Origin: Oceanicoccus sagamiensis
GTDB taxonomy: Bacteria; Pseudomonadota; Gammaproteobacteria; Pseudomonadales; Dasaniaceae
Reading direction: 5' to 3'
Length of the DNA stretch: 64,000 nt
Assembly (NCBI RefSeq): GCF_002117105.1
Contig: NZ_CP019343.1
Coordinates: forward strand, 2,480,001 to 2,544,000
Shown: in pieces, positions 50,318 to 59,230 of the stretch
How the letters are laid out: the number at the start of each line of letters is the position of its first letter
How positions within the stretch are numbered: position 1 is the stretch's first letter
The notes under the pieces: generated by a model
Database searches by the model: none
What the model saw: only the letters and a program-made list of their open reading frames with translations
What the model was told of the DNA's origin: nothing
Made by a program: the position numbers and the translations under genes

Positions 50318-50379
50318 GTAGGGTGGATTACAATCCACTAAAGCCGGTGTTCGAAAAGGTGGATTTTAATCCACCCTAC
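50318..50379. repeat. Nested palindromic repeat, copy 3 (overlaps the miaB stop)
   Basis: Same element as at 9493 and 25660: GTAGGGTGGATT-AC-AATCCACT (50318-50339) and GGTGGATT-TT-AATCCACCCTAC (50358-50379), with 18 bp between. On the minus strand its outer GTAGGG supplies the TAG stop of miaB (50376-50378). It lies between miaB and ybeZ in the same transcription direction. Confidence 0.9.
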
Positions 50380-51761
50380 AGAAGCTTGCCTCGTAGTGAA
50401 TTGGGGAGTGCTTCGGTAACTTCTATATCAACGAAGCCGCCGATAAGTGATTGATTATCCGAAGAAAAATTAACTACACGGTTGTTTTCGGTGCGGCCCT
50501 GTAGCTGGCCGGGGTCTTTCTTGGAAACGCCGGTCACCAGAATTTTTTCCCGGTTGCCGACCATCTGGCGGCTAATCTGCTGGGCCTGGGAGTTAATCCG
50601 CTGTTGCAGCTTTTGCAGGCGCTCCTTTTTCACTGTTTCAGGGGTGTCATCACTGAGCTCAGCCGCCGGTGTGCCGGGGCGGGCGCTGTAGATAAAGCTA
50701 AAGGATAAGTCGAAGCCAATTTCTTCAATCAGGTCCATGGTATCGTTAAAGTCTTCCTCCGTTTCACCGGGGAAGCCGATAATAAAGTCTGATGAGAAGC
50801 TAATATTGGGGCGAATCGCCTGTAGCCGTTTCATCTTGGCGATATATTCATCGCGGTTATGGCCCCGCTTCATGGCTGCCAAAATACGGTCGGAGCCGCT
50901 TTGCACGGGTAGATGCAGGTGGCTAACCAGCTCTGGAATCTCTTTATAGGCTTCAATCAGTGCATCGCTAAATTCGACCGGGTGTGAGGTGGTATAACGG
51001 ATGCGCTCAATACCAGGTACAGCGGCAACAAAGGATAGTAATTCGGCAAAGTCGACAATATCCCCTTCATGGTTTTCACCCCGGTAGGCATTCACATTTT
51101 GGCCCAGTAGGTTGACTTCTTTTACCCCTTCGCTGGCTAGATGGGCGATTTCAGCAATCACATCATCAAACGGGCGGCTGACCTCTTCACCGCGGGTATA
51201 GGGCACCACGCAGAAAGTACAGTATTTAGAACAGCCCTCCATAATCGAGACAAAGGCGCTGGGGCCATCGACGGTAGGCTCTGGCAGGGCATCAAACTTT
51301 TCGATCTCAGGGAAGGTAACGTCAACCAGTACCGGGCCATTGGGCTTGGCCGCATCAATCATTTCAGGCACGCGATGGAGGGTTTGTGGCCCAAAAATCA
51401 CATCGACAAAGGGGGCTCTTTTAGCAATGGCATCACCTTCCTGGCTGGCGACACAGCCGCCTACACCAATCACCAGGTCAGGGTTTTGGTCCTTCAGGTT
51501 CTTCCAGCGCCCTAGTTGGTGAAACACCTTTTCCTGCGCCTTCTCACGAATAGAGCAGGTGTTGAGCATAATCACATCGGCTTCTTCAGGGTTGTCGGTG
51601 GTTTCCAGATGATGGCTAACCCCCAGCAGGTCTTGCAGGCGATCTGAGTCATATTCATTCATCTGGCAGCCATGGGTTTTGATATACAGCTTTTTCACTG
51701 GCAGGTCACTGCTGCTGGAGGCTGGCTTGGCGGGTTTATCGCTGGCGATAACGTCGTTCAT
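50376..51761 (-). CDS. miaB: tRNA-2-methylthio-N6-dimethylallyladenosine synthase
   Basis: MiaB adds a methylthio group to i6A37 of tRNAs by radical SAM chemistry. From ATG 51761 the product has 461 residues: N-terminal UPF0004 domain with cluster cysteines ([24 protein letters not shown]), radical [18 protein letters not shown], and a C-terminal TRAM domain. An upstream open frame to 51836 is unlikely to be translated. The TAG stop lies inside the palindromic repeat. Confidence 0.96.
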   Translation of the reverse strand: MNDVIASDKPAKPASSSSDLPVKKLYIKTHGCQMNEYDSDRLQDLLGVSHHLETTDNPEEADVIMLNTCSIREKAQEKVFHQLGRWKNLKDQNPDLVIGVGGCVASQEGDAIAKRAPFVDVIFGPQTLHRVPEMIDAAKPNGPVLVDVTFPEIEKFDALPEPTVDGPSAFVSIMEGCSKYCTFCVVPYTRGEEVSRPFDDVIAEIAHLASEGVKEVNLLGQNVNAYRGENHEGDIVDFAELLSFVAAVPGIERIRYTTSHPVEFSDALIEAYKEIPELVSHLHLPVQSGSDRILAAMKRGHNRDEYIAKMKRLQAIRPNISFSSDFIIGFPGETEEDFNDTMDLIEEIGFDLSFSFIYSARPGTPAAELSDDTPETVKKERLQKLQQRINSQAQQISRQMVGNREKILVTGVSKKDPGQLQGRTENNRVVNFSSDNQSLIGGFVDIEVTEALPNSLRGKLL

Positions 51762-51839
51762 TAATTGGGACCTGAAAAAGGGAAGATCTGAAGCACACTG
51801 CAAATTAGGGCGAGTGATTATACAGGATGCGGGCATTTC

Positions 51840-51900
51840 TTGACCACACTATGCTGGCACTATGTTAATATTCCTTCAATTGGCCTCGGAGGCCGTTTTT
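51840..51900 (+). promoter_or_regulatory. Possible promoter and leader hairpin before the DUF1820 gene
   Basis: TTGACC at 51840-51845 resembles a -35 box, but only weak -10 candidates follow (the TATGTTAATA region at 51861-51870). A small GC hairpin, GGCC-TCGGA-GGCC (51882-51894), followed by GTTTTT, lies about 35 nt before the ATG. It might be a short leader terminator or chance. Confidence 0.25.
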
Positions 51901-51934
51901 CTTAAAGTCCGTTTTAAAGGTGATGTAACCCTCT

Positions 51935-52282
51935 ATGTCAGAAAGTACCCCTATTTATAAAGTGATATTCCTGAACCAGAATAAGGTTTATGAGGTATAC
52001 GCCAAGGCTATCTACCAAAGCGAGTTGTATGGTTTTGTCGAGGTTGAAGAGTTTGTCTTTGGTGAGCGCACCCAGGTGATTGTTGATCCGGGTGAAGAGA
52101 AGCTAAAAACCGAGTTTGCCGGTGTTAATCGTTCCTATGTGCCGATGCATTCTATTGTACGGATTGATGAGGTAGAGAAAGAGGGTGTGGGTAAAGTGTT
52201 AGAGGCTTCAGGGGGAGGCAGCAATGTAGCGGCATTTCCCATGCCGGGTAGCGCCAGGCCATTATCAGGTGATGTGGACTAA
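51935..52282 (+). CDS. DUF1820 family protein
   Basis: A 115-residue protein resembling DUF1820, a small family in pseudomonad-like gammaproteobacteria with no established function. It has the conserved stretches IYKVIFLNQNKVYEVYAK and EVEEFVFGERTQVIVDP, a strand-rich fold, and a Gly/Ser-rich tail. GGTGATG (51919-51925) lies before the ATG. It is divergent from miaB and convergent with the aminotransferase gene, with a strong terminator between. Confidence 0.85.
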   Translation: MSESTPIYKVIFLNQNKVYEVYAKAIYQSELYGFVEVEEFVFGERTQVIVDPGEEKLKTEFAGVNRSYVPMHSIVRIDEVEKEGVGKVLEASGGGSNVAAFPMPGSARPLSGDVD

Positions 52283-52289
52283 TCGCCAG

Positions 52290-52330
52290 CTCAAAAAAAA
52301 CGCCAGCATTAAGCTGGCGTTTTTTTTGAG
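52290..52330. terminator. Strong bidirectional Rho-independent terminator
   Basis: A perfect 18-bp stem: CTCAAAAAAAACGCCAGC (52290-52307), loop ATTAA, and its complement (52313-52330), with an A8 run on one side and a T8 run on the other. It separates the convergent DUF1820 and aminotransferase genes and would stop both transcripts. Confidence 0.95.
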
Positions 52331-52341
52331 CGTGATAAAAC

Positions 52342-53625
52342 TTAGCTGGCAGCCAAAGCCTGTTTAACCGAAGCCAGTTTGACGCAGGTGACAAATACCT
52401 CCATCGCCTTTTCTATTTCGCTCACCGTCGGGTAGGTGGGTGCCAGGCGGATATTTTTATCGTCCGGGTCATTGCCATAAGGGAAGGTGGCGCCCGCAGG
52501 GGTTAGTTTTACACCGGCACCTGCGGCCAGTGCAATAATTTCCCTGGCCAGACCTGGGCGGGAATCAAAAGAGATAAAATACCCCCCCTCTGGTTCAGTC
52601 CAGCTGCCCATATCGGTATCACCCAGCTCACTGCGTAGTGATGATAGTACTGCATCAAACCGTGGCTGCATAATGGCAGCATGTCGATTCATATGTTCAC
52701 TCAGGGTGGCGCTGTCTTTTAAGAAGGCGACATGACGGAGTTGGTTGATTTTATCCGGGCCAATAGAAGTAAAGCCCAGATGCTTTTTCAGTACCGTCAG
52801 GTTAGCGGGGGAGCCGGCAATAAACGCTACACCGGCACCAGCAAAGGTTATTTTGGACGTGGAGCCAAAAATATAGACGCTATCTTCGGTGCCCTGCTGG
52901 CGACAGTAGTCCATCAGATTGGGTAGTTCTGGTGCGTTGTCGTTTAATACATGGACTGCGTAGGCGTTATCCCAAAATACACGGAAGTTGGGGCCTGCGA
53001 TATTGCCAAGCTTGGCAATACGTTGCACCACCTCGTCGGAGTAAACCACACCGGTTGGGTTAGAGAAGCGTGGCACACACCAGATACCTTTAATGCTGGC
53101 ATCGGCTTGAACCAACTGCTCAACCTGATCCATATCCGGGCCATTGTCATCCATGGCCACCGGGATAAGCTCTACGCCTAAATGCTCACAGGCCGCAAAG
53201 TGACGATCGTAACCGGGAACCGGGGCCAGGAATTTAACGGTTTGGCCGTCTTTTGCCCAGGCGCTGTCAGCATCGCTAACGCCCTGGTGCATGGCTGTTT
53301 GTAAACTAAAGTACATTAGGGTGAGGCTACTATTACCGCCAATCATCACTTCTTCAGGTTTAACGCCGACCATACCGGCAAATAGGGTCTTGGCTTCTGG
53401 AATACCGTCCAGACCACCGTAATTTCGCAGGTCGGTGCCGCTGCTATCGGTATATTGGCCATGCAGAATACCGTCCAGTGCATTGGATAGGTCCAGTTGA
53501 TCGCTGCTGGGCTTGCCTCGGGTCAGGTCCAGGCTTAGGCCTGCCTGCTGAATGGCTTGGTACTGCTCAGCGAGGGTCGTTTCCCACTCGCGCAGTTGTT
53601 CCGGAGTTGCTTGATTGAGACGCAA
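52342..53625 (-). CDS. PLP-dependent aminotransferase (type Ic aspartate aminotransferase-like)
   Basis: A 427-residue fold-type I aminotransferase. The sequence resembles the atypical type Ic aspartate aminotransferase family (MocR-type aminotransferase domain). Visible are SLDLTRGKPSSDQLDLS, LRNYGGLDGIPEAK, MIGGNSSLTLM, and the PLP lysine in FGSTSKITFAGAG. It is bounded by a strong terminator downstream. No substrate context is available from neighbours. Confidence 0.9.
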   Translation of the reverse strand: MRLNQATPEQLREWETTLAEQYQAIQQAGLSLDLTRGKPSSDQLDLSNALDGILHGQYTDSSGTDLRNYGGLDGIPEAKTLFAGMVGVKPEEVMIGGNSSLTLMYFSLQTAMHQGVSDADSAWAKDGQTVKFLAPVPGYDRHFAACEHLGVELIPVAMDDNGPDMDQVEQLVQADASIKGIWCVPRFSNPTGVVYSDEVVQRIAKLGNIAGPNFRVFWDNAYAVHVLNDNAPELPNLMDYCRQQGTEDSVYIFGSTSKITFAGAGVAFIAGSPANLTVLKKHLGFTSIGPDKINQLRHVAFLKDSATLSEHMNRHAAIMQPRFDAVLSSLRSELGDTDMGSWTEPEGGYFISFDSRPGLAREIIALAAGAGVKLTPAGATFPYGNDPDDKNIRLAPTYPTVSEIEKAMEVFVTCVKLASVKQALAAS

Positions 53626-53657
53626 CGTGATGTCCTCTTTAATGGGTTAAAAACGTA

Positions 53658-53689
53658 GGTTAGCAAGTTAACAAGTTATCTTGCTAACC
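53658..53689 (-). terminator. Long hairpin between the PilZ gene and the aminotransferase gene
   Basis: GGTTAGCAAG pairs with CTTGCTAACC (10 bp), and the loop can pair further (TAAC/GTTA) beyond one mismatch. On the minus strand it is followed after four bases by a T5 run, so it could end the PilZ transcript. It could equally be an operator for the aminotransferase gene, whose start is 33 bp away. Confidence 0.5.
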
Positions 53690-53698
53690 ATGGCGATT

Positions 53699-53770
53699 CA
53701 CAGATCTGTGATGCCGTTTGTGCAGGGTATGTAGCCTTGCGCGGGGATTATACCTGAAACCGGCGCAAGG
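53699..53770. repeat. Two further inverted repeats downstream of the PilZ gene
   Basis: A 12-bp perfect palindrome CACAGATCTGTG (53699-53710), and an 8-bp inverted repeat CCTTGCGC / GCGCAAGG (53735-53742 and 53763-53770) with a 20-bp loop. Together with the hairpin at 53658 they fill most of the 175-bp gap, which has no gene. Confidence 0.5.
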
Positions 53771-53801
53771 TGGGTACTGGGATCGTGACTATTTAACAGG
53801 C

Positions 53802-54146
53802 TTATTTACTGTAGTGTTTGATCAGTTCTTCAAGCTGGGCCATGGCGGTATCGGAGGCATCAATAATATGAAAGCCGGACCAATAGCGGTGGAAATTCTC
53901 GACTTTACGGCACCAGAGGCAATCGGCACCCAGTTCTACGGTGTTGCTACCCTCTATTTCAATGGGCAACTGTAGGGAGAGTTGGTAAATAGACTGGGTG
54001 GGTATTTCTTTATCGGTAATTATCATAATGCCTTCAATTGTGGCATTAACCAGTTCACCAAATTCTCCGCCATTGATCACATCCAGAATGGGGATGGATT
54101 GGTTGAGTTCTTTGCGCTCATGTTTTCTTTCGATAATATCTTTCAT
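53802..54146 (-). CDS. PilZ-domain protein
   Basis: A 114-residue single-domain PilZ protein, a likely c-di-GMP receptor. The N-terminal RxxxR motif is present in ERKHERKEL. The second motif appears as NATIEGIMI, with Thr in place of the usual Ser of [D/N]xSxxG. WSGFHIID lies near the end. A weakened ligand site is possible, so binding should be tested. It lies 64 nt downstream of the DUF1631 gene on the same strand. Confidence 0.82.
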   Translation of the reverse strand: MKDIIERKHERKELNQSIPILDVINGGEFGELVNATIEGIMIITDKEIPTQSIYQLSLQLPIEIEGSNTVELGADCLWCRKVENFHRYWSGFHIIDASDTAMAQLEELIKHYSK

Positions 54147-54210
54147 TGGATGCTGTCTTTGCTAAATGTTCTTTAGTGGCCCTGCTGGCTGATGTTGTTA
54201 GTGTAGACCA

Positions 54211-56412
54211 TCAGTCGGGATTATTTTGTTCTCTTTGGCGTAATTGTTCCAGTACACGCTCCATCGCCTTCTCAAAGAAGGGTTTACCCTCCAGGGTTTG
54301 CAGGATCCTGGTTTTGCCAGCGCGGATATCACTGGCGAGCTCCTGCCCTGTTTTTGCCGAAACCTGCTGCCCCATCCGGTTTACAAACATAAAGTGCAAT
54401 GTGTCGGTGTTAGCCCAGGCCAATTTGGCGCGCTGGGGTGTTTTACTGTCGGCATTAAATTCAAACCAGGTGCCAGGCTGGGTTTTCCTTAGCATCATAA
54501 TCACTTTGTCGCCCTCGGCCGCCTCCCGGGATTGGCTGGCAATATCAACATCATCAATATTGGCGCTAACCGGCGTGGTGACGGGGGTAGCCGCAGTGCT
54601 GGTATCCTGTTGCCGCTGCATCAGTGCTTCCAATAATCGCTTGCCCTGGTTGCTGTCATAGCCCACTGTCTCAAAGCCTGATTGCAGTAACGGAAGCAGA
54701 GTTTTACGCAGTTCCTGAGCGCGTTTTCGAGCATGCCAGTCGTCGGCGCCATGGGGTTGGCTTAACCAGAGAATATCGTCCACCGCCAGAGCCGCTTCTC
54801 GCCATTGTTCACTGCGTGAGCCAAAGCGGAGTAGATTAAAGGACAGGAAGTTGGCCCAGGGTTCAAATAATAAGGTATGGATGGAAGGGGGCAATTGCAG
54901 TTCGCTGGACTTTTTCTTCAAATAGGCATCGACTTTTAAGCGTATTTCCTTGAGTTTGTTTTCCCCCTGGGCGGCTTGCATTGCGCGCTTTTCGGCCAGT
55001 CGAATACGGCGAGAATGCTGGCGCAGATACTGGTTAAACTCAAAGGCCAATTCTGAAAATAGCCGCACGTCGTTATCAAATTCATTAAGCAGTCGTTGCA
55101 CGACATTTTTGATTTGTTGAAATACATCATTCTTATGTTTGCCTGACGGTTCTACCCAGCGCTCACCAGCAGCCACAAGGCTATTAAGCAGTTGTCGGGC
55201 TGGGTGCTCCGGGTGATCAAAAAAATCTTTGTCGATAACAGCAATTTTCAGAAAGGGGGTATGTAAATAACTAAGTAGTGCTTTAATGGAGTCGGGCAGC
55301 TGTTGGTCATTCAACATATATTCAAATAGCAGGCCTACAATTTCAATAATATGTGCATCGACTTCGTCGGACTTTTTTACGGCCTGTTCGGCTTGCTGTT
55401 TGAGGCTGGCGGGGTTGCTAGTGGCTACTGCCTGAGGTGATTCCAGCGCTTTAAGCAGGGCCCCGGCGTTTTGCTGTAGTTGTTGAATGCCGGCAATAAT
55501 TTGTGACACCGGTGGCGATGCCTGGGCTCTGGGCTGTGGGGCCTGAGGTTGCAGTTGCTGTTGTAATAAGCGGATAGCATCTATTAAGTTGACCTGGTTG
55601 GCCATCGAAGCGGCGCTGGTTTGTTCCTGCAATTCTTCGGGTAGTTGCTCGGCGATTTGGGCTGAGGCATTTTTTTGGATGTGATAACTCAGGTGTGGCA
55701 GCACGCCATGGCTCTCAAAATGGTGGTTAACCAATTCATAGAGTTTATTGATTTTGCTTATAAAGGCCGATTCAAAAATTTTATAGATCAGGAGTTTGCT
55801 GCGGTTATCCATCGAGATGCTGTCGATTGACTGCTTCATTGCCTCGCCGAAAACTGCGGGTGCAATAGGGTTGCCCTGGTCCGTCAGCTTTTGGCCACCA
55901 CGCAATGCGGCCAGACGTTGATTCAGTGCATACAGCATTTCTGAGTGAAGGGCGCTGGCTTTGCGGCTCATAGAGCCAATAGCCAGTTTTTCTTCCAGTT
56001 CGTTATTGTCAATCAGGCTCAGATTTAATTCGTCTTCGGGGGCGGGTTCGGTCAATTTGCCGAGGTTATTACTGTAGTCACTGGAGGTCGCTTGGTTGGC
56101 CTGGTAATTATCGAAGGCTTTATAAATCTGTTGCAGATAAGCTTGCTGGACAATGCTTTTTCCGTGCTGAAGATCACCCCTGATCTGGAAGTAACGATTT
56201 TGATCATCGTTATTATCGGCTTTGTCGGCCAGGGAAAATAAACGATCATCCAGCGTGTCAAAATAGGCGCTAAAATTAACCTGTACCCACTTGATAATAA
56301 GCTCGCGGCAGGCCGTAAGAATACGCTCTCTTTCCAAGCTACTGTTAGGACCTTGTTCGCCCATAGATTGATTATCCGTTTTCTCGCTGTAGTGGTCGTA
56401 GGCGCTCTTCAA
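54211..56412 (-). CDS. DUF1631 family protein
   Basis: A 733-residue cytoplasmic, helix-rich protein of the DUF1631 family (some homologues are misnamed thymidine phosphorylase). The N-terminal half includes a Gln/Ala/Pro-rich linker (about residues 283-315). The C-terminal part (about residues 630-710, TWFEFNADSKTPQRAKLAW) looks PilZ-like. Function is not established. Next to a PilZ protein, a role in c-di-GMP-dependent behaviour is plausible but inferred. Confidence 0.82.
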   Translation of the reverse strand: MKSAYDHYSEKTDNQSMGEQGPNSSLERERILTACRELIIKWVQVNFSAYFDTLDDRLFSLADKADNNDDQNRYFQIRGDLQHGKSIVQQAYLQQIYKAFDNYQANQATSSDYSNNLGKLTEPAPEDELNLSLIDNNELEEKLAIGSMSRKASALHSEMLYALNQRLAALRGGQKLTDQGNPIAPAVFGEAMKQSIDSISMDNRSKLLIYKIFESAFISKINKLYELVNHHFESHGVLPHLSYHIQKNASAQIAEQLPEELQEQTSAASMANQVNLIDAIRLLQQQLQPQAPQPRAQASPPVSQIIAGIQQLQQNAGALLKALESPQAVATSNPASLKQQAEQAVKKSDEVDAHIIEIVGLLFEYMLNDQQLPDSIKALLSYLHTPFLKIAVIDKDFFDHPEHPARQLLNSLVAAGERWVEPSGKHKNDVFQQIKNVVQRLLNEFDNDVRLFSELAFEFNQYLRQHSRRIRLAEKRAMQAAQGENKLKEIRLKVDAYLKKKSSELQLPPSIHTLLFEPWANFLSFNLLRFGSRSEQWREAALAVDDILWLSQPHGADDWHARKRAQELRKTLLPLLQSGFETVGYDSNQGKRLLEALMQRQQDTSTAATPVTTPVSANIDDVDIASQSREAAEGDKVIMMLRKTQPGTWFEFNADSKTPQRAKLAWANTDTLHFMFVNRMGQQVSAKTGQELASDIRAGKTRILQTLEGKPFFEKAMERVLEQLRQREQNNPD

Positions 56413-56498
56413 TGGCGCCTGTTATAGGCCGCGCTCATAACGGCCAATCATGGCGGCGCGGGCAATTAAGTATAGCGCAAGACTTGCGGGTAATGCGA

Positions 56499-57479
56499 TT
56501 AGCTGGAGGTCGATTCGGCGAACAGTTCCAGAATACGTTGGTCTGCCCAGCTATCCATGGTGAGCCCCTGAATATAGCCGCAGTGGCCGCCATAGCGGGT
56601 GAGTTCAATGGTCAACTGTGGGTGGTCGGGCAGTTCCTGTAAATCTTCTGCTTCAATCACAGGGTCATCCATACTGCTGAGGATATGGCAGGGTATTTCT
56701 AGCTGGCTTAAATGTTCGCCGCCAATGGAATAGCCATTGAGGTAATCGTCTACCTCAGCGTACGCCGTATGATGGGGGACAAAATAGTCATTCATAGCGT
56801 CCAGTGTAGGCAGTTTGTTGAGTATGTCCTGATAGCCATGTTCCGGGAAGTGCTGCAATTTATTGGCGAGAGATTGTCGCCAGTGATTACGAAAGTGCTG
56901 GTGATAAATAAATGGACCGTTATTTAAATTGCGGTTGGTTTTATAGGGGTTGATGACGGGGCAAACAGCGACCACTTTATTCAGTGTAATAGCATTGGCT
57001 GGCGCTCTGGCGGCCACCCGCAATGAGAAATTCCCCCCCAGAGAAAAGCCGGCTAAATAATTCTGCGTATGTGGAAATTGTTGCTGGATAGCTTTAACGG
57101 CATTAACGACTTCGGTAATCCGGGTAGAGTTAAATAGCTCGCGGTTAAGGTGGCCGCTATCGCCATGGTCCCTGAGATTAAGTCGAAAAACATTATAACC
57201 CGCTGCCAATAAGGTGCTGCCTGCCGAGAGTAAATACAGAGAGTCGTTACTGCCCAGCCAGCCGTGAATTAAAATAACCAGGCCTTGTTGGTTGTTGGGT
57301 AGGGTGGAGTATTCGCCTTGTAGGCGGATGCCGTCACCGCAATCAAGAATATGCTGGCTGGCTGTTTCGCGCAGTGTTTTTGCCTGACGTTTTACCCAGT
57401 GTTTACGTGGCCCGGTGCTGGCCAGAATGGACTGTAAATGGGGATTCTTCAGCAGTGCTGATGGTTTGAAGGTGTCCAT
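56499..57479 (-). CDS. YheT-like alpha/beta hydrolase
   Basis: A 326-residue alpha/beta hydrolase of the YheT/ABHD1-3 group. Features: NPHLQSILAS near the N terminus, ILIHGWLGSNDS oxyanion region, LNLRDHGDSGHLN, nucleophile Ser in AGFSLGGNFSLR, Asp in SSMDDPVI, and His in YGGHCGYI. Family members are carboxylesterases or lipases of uncertain substrate. It lies 19-30 nt from the PAP2 gene in a minus-strand run. Confidence 0.88.
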   Translation of the reverse strand: MDTFKPSALLKNPHLQSILASTGPRKHWVKRQAKTLRETASQHILDCGDGIRLQGEYSTLPNNQQGLVILIHGWLGSNDSLYLLSAGSTLLAAGYNVFRLNLRDHGDSGHLNRELFNSTRITEVVNAVKAIQQQFPHTQNYLAGFSLGGNFSLRVAARAPANAITLNKVVAVCPVINPYKTNRNLNNGPFIYHQHFRNHWRQSLANKLQHFPEHGYQDILNKLPTLDAMNDYFVPHHTAYAEVDDYLNGYSIGGEHLSQLEIPCHILSSMDDPVIEAEDLQELPDHPQLTIELTRYGGHCGYIQGLTMDSWADQRILELFAESTSS

Positions 57480-57509
57480 AGTGCAGCGCTCGCTAATAAC
57501 AATGCCTGT

Positions 57510-58400
57510 TCACTGGGCCAGCTTTATTTTGCCAAATAAGCGGGGGGCGAAATAACAGGTCATTAAGCTCATGGTAAAGCCATTGACCCAAACCACCACA
57601 TTATAAAATAGGTGGCCATCTGCCGGCACAATAGCGTCGCAGGCTGTTAGGGTCGCTAGCAGTAATACCATGCCGATAATATAGCGGCCAGCTAGCTGGA
57701 TAATATGGCCTTTAACATGCAGAAGTGTTCGGCTGCTGTCGGCCATGAGGCTTAACACGCAGGCTGAAACCGCACCGGCAACCGCCAGTGCGCGAAAGGT
57801 GTCCAGCCAAAAATAATGCAAGCTGGCTATCAGCGCCGGAACGGCAAATAACAGCAGCAATTGTTTGCTTAATGTCTGTTGGTAAAAGGCTTTGCTGACA
57901 AGCGGCTGCCATTTAAACCAGCTATATAAGTAGATAATGCCTAATACCCAACCTATCACAACATCGTGGGGATAGTGAACGCCCAGATAATTTCTCGACA
58001 GGCCAATCAAAATAATTAAGCCAACGAGGGCTATTCGCAGCCATTTTTTATCAGTGCATAGCAACAGCAAGCCATAAAAAACCATCGAGCCCATAGCGTG
58101 GCCGCTGGGGAAACTATAGCCTCGCTCGCCGGAAGAGATAATGCGATCATCCGCAAGATAGGGGCGGGGTTCCTGCACAATATCTTTGATCAGCATTACC
58201 AGATATTGGGCAACTAACATAGCGAGTAGGGCGCGAATACCCAGACGGGGGTTTATACACCAAATGACCAGTGGCACAACGGCGAGATAAGCCATGCCAC
58301 CCAGCTGGGTGATAAGATAAAAAAAACTATCGAGAAAAGGCGACTGATAAGATTGCAGCATCAAAATAAAATCGATGCCCCATTGTTGTATGGCTAGCAT
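57510..58400 (-). CDS. PAP2-superfamily membrane phosphatase
   Basis: A 296-residue polytopic membrane protein of the PAP2 (lipid phosphate phosphatase) family. All three catalytic motifs are present: KDIVQEPRPY, SFPSGHAMGS, and SRNYLGVHYPHDVVIGW. About eight hydrophobic segments are evident. Likely substrates are undecaprenyl pyrophosphate or phosphatidate-type lipids at the periplasmic face, not determinable from sequence alone. Confidence 0.9.
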   Translation of the reverse strand: MLAIQQWGIDFILMLQSYQSPFLDSFFYLITQLGGMAYLAVVPLVIWCINPRLGIRALLAMLVAQYLVMLIKDIVQEPRPYLADDRIISSGERGYSFPSGHAMGSMVFYGLLLLCTDKKWLRIALVGLIILIGLSRNYLGVHYPHDVVIGWVLGIIYLYSWFKWQPLVSKAFYQQTLSKQLLLLFAVPALIASLHYFWLDTFRALAVAGAVSACVLSLMADSSRTLLHVKGHIIQLAGRYIIGMVLLLATLTACDAIVPADGHLFYNVVVWVNGFTMSLMTCYFAPRLFGKIKLAQ

Positions 58401-58443
58401 GGTTTCACCTTTTTAGTTTGGATAGCTATGGCTTGCATGCCAC

Positions 58444-59154
58444 TTAGCGGTGATAATCTTTTTTCCACTGGTCATACTCGGCAATAACACCGTCGACCAC
58501 CTCTTTTTCAAACGGTTTTAAGCCGCTAACCACCATATGTTTTTCACCTCGGCCAATGGTTTCACCACTGGCAATAAGATTAAAGGCCAGACAAACATTG
58601 CCGCGTTTGCCGTTGCAATCGAAGGTGGTTTTTTCTTTGTCGAGTTCCAATTCTACATCGACCAGATCCAGTCGCTCCAGATCGATCAGCATACTTTGAT
58701 ACATCACCATAGGGCGGGCGGGGTTAATCATTACCCCTTTTTTTTCCATCAGCGGAATCAGAATGTGGGGAAAGGTGTGGCCGGAGAAAGTGACATAGCT
58801 TTGTGTCAGATTATCAATCAGCGCAGCGTTGGTGGAGTTGTCACCCGTATGTTCGATACTTACATATTCTTTGTCATTGCTACCATTGAGTGTCAGTAGT
58901 GCAGACTCTTCGGGCAGTAGCAGTGTCACCTCGTCGGTCACCATGCCAGAGAAGGTAAAACGCATATGCTTGGAGGCACCATACTGCGCCAGCACGACCG
59001 CGAATAATAAATCACCGGGTACACAGAAACGTTTTGAAACAATATCGTGCAGGGGGTTAAAGTCGTCGGCAATTTGTTTGGCAAAGTCACTGGCCTGTTG
59101 ACGGGTAAACGTCAACTGATCGTTGTCTTTGTGGTAATACTGGTCAATAAGCAT
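58444..59154 (-). CDS. DUF3581 family protein (hotdog-like)
   Basis: A 236-residue protein resembling DUF3581. The segment QIADDFNPLHD recalls the MaoC-like hotdog hydratase motif (DxNPLH), and the alternating strands that follow suit such a fold. Enzymatic activity is not established. The start at 59154 lies about 75 bp from the LysR gene downstream edge. Neighbours on the same strand are the LysR gene upstream and PAP2 downstream, with no clear functional link. Confidence 0.78.
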   Translation of the reverse strand: MLIDQYYHKDNDQLTFTRQQASDFAKQIADDFNPLHDIVSKRFCVPGDLLFAVVLAQYGASKHMRFTFSGMVTDEVTLLLPEESALLTLNGSNDKEYVSIEHTGDNSTNAALIDNLTQSYVTFSGHTFPHILIPLMEKKGVMINPARPMVMYQSMLIDLERLDLVDVELELDKEKTTFDCNGKRGNVCLAFNLIASGETIGRGEKHMVVSGLKPFEKEVVDGVIAEYDQWKKDYHR

Positions 59155-59230
59155 GTCTTTAAAATTCTCAGCTAAATAGTGCGCGGCATTCTACCAGTGC
59201 TTAGCAGGTTTAGCACCACCTGGCCCGGTT

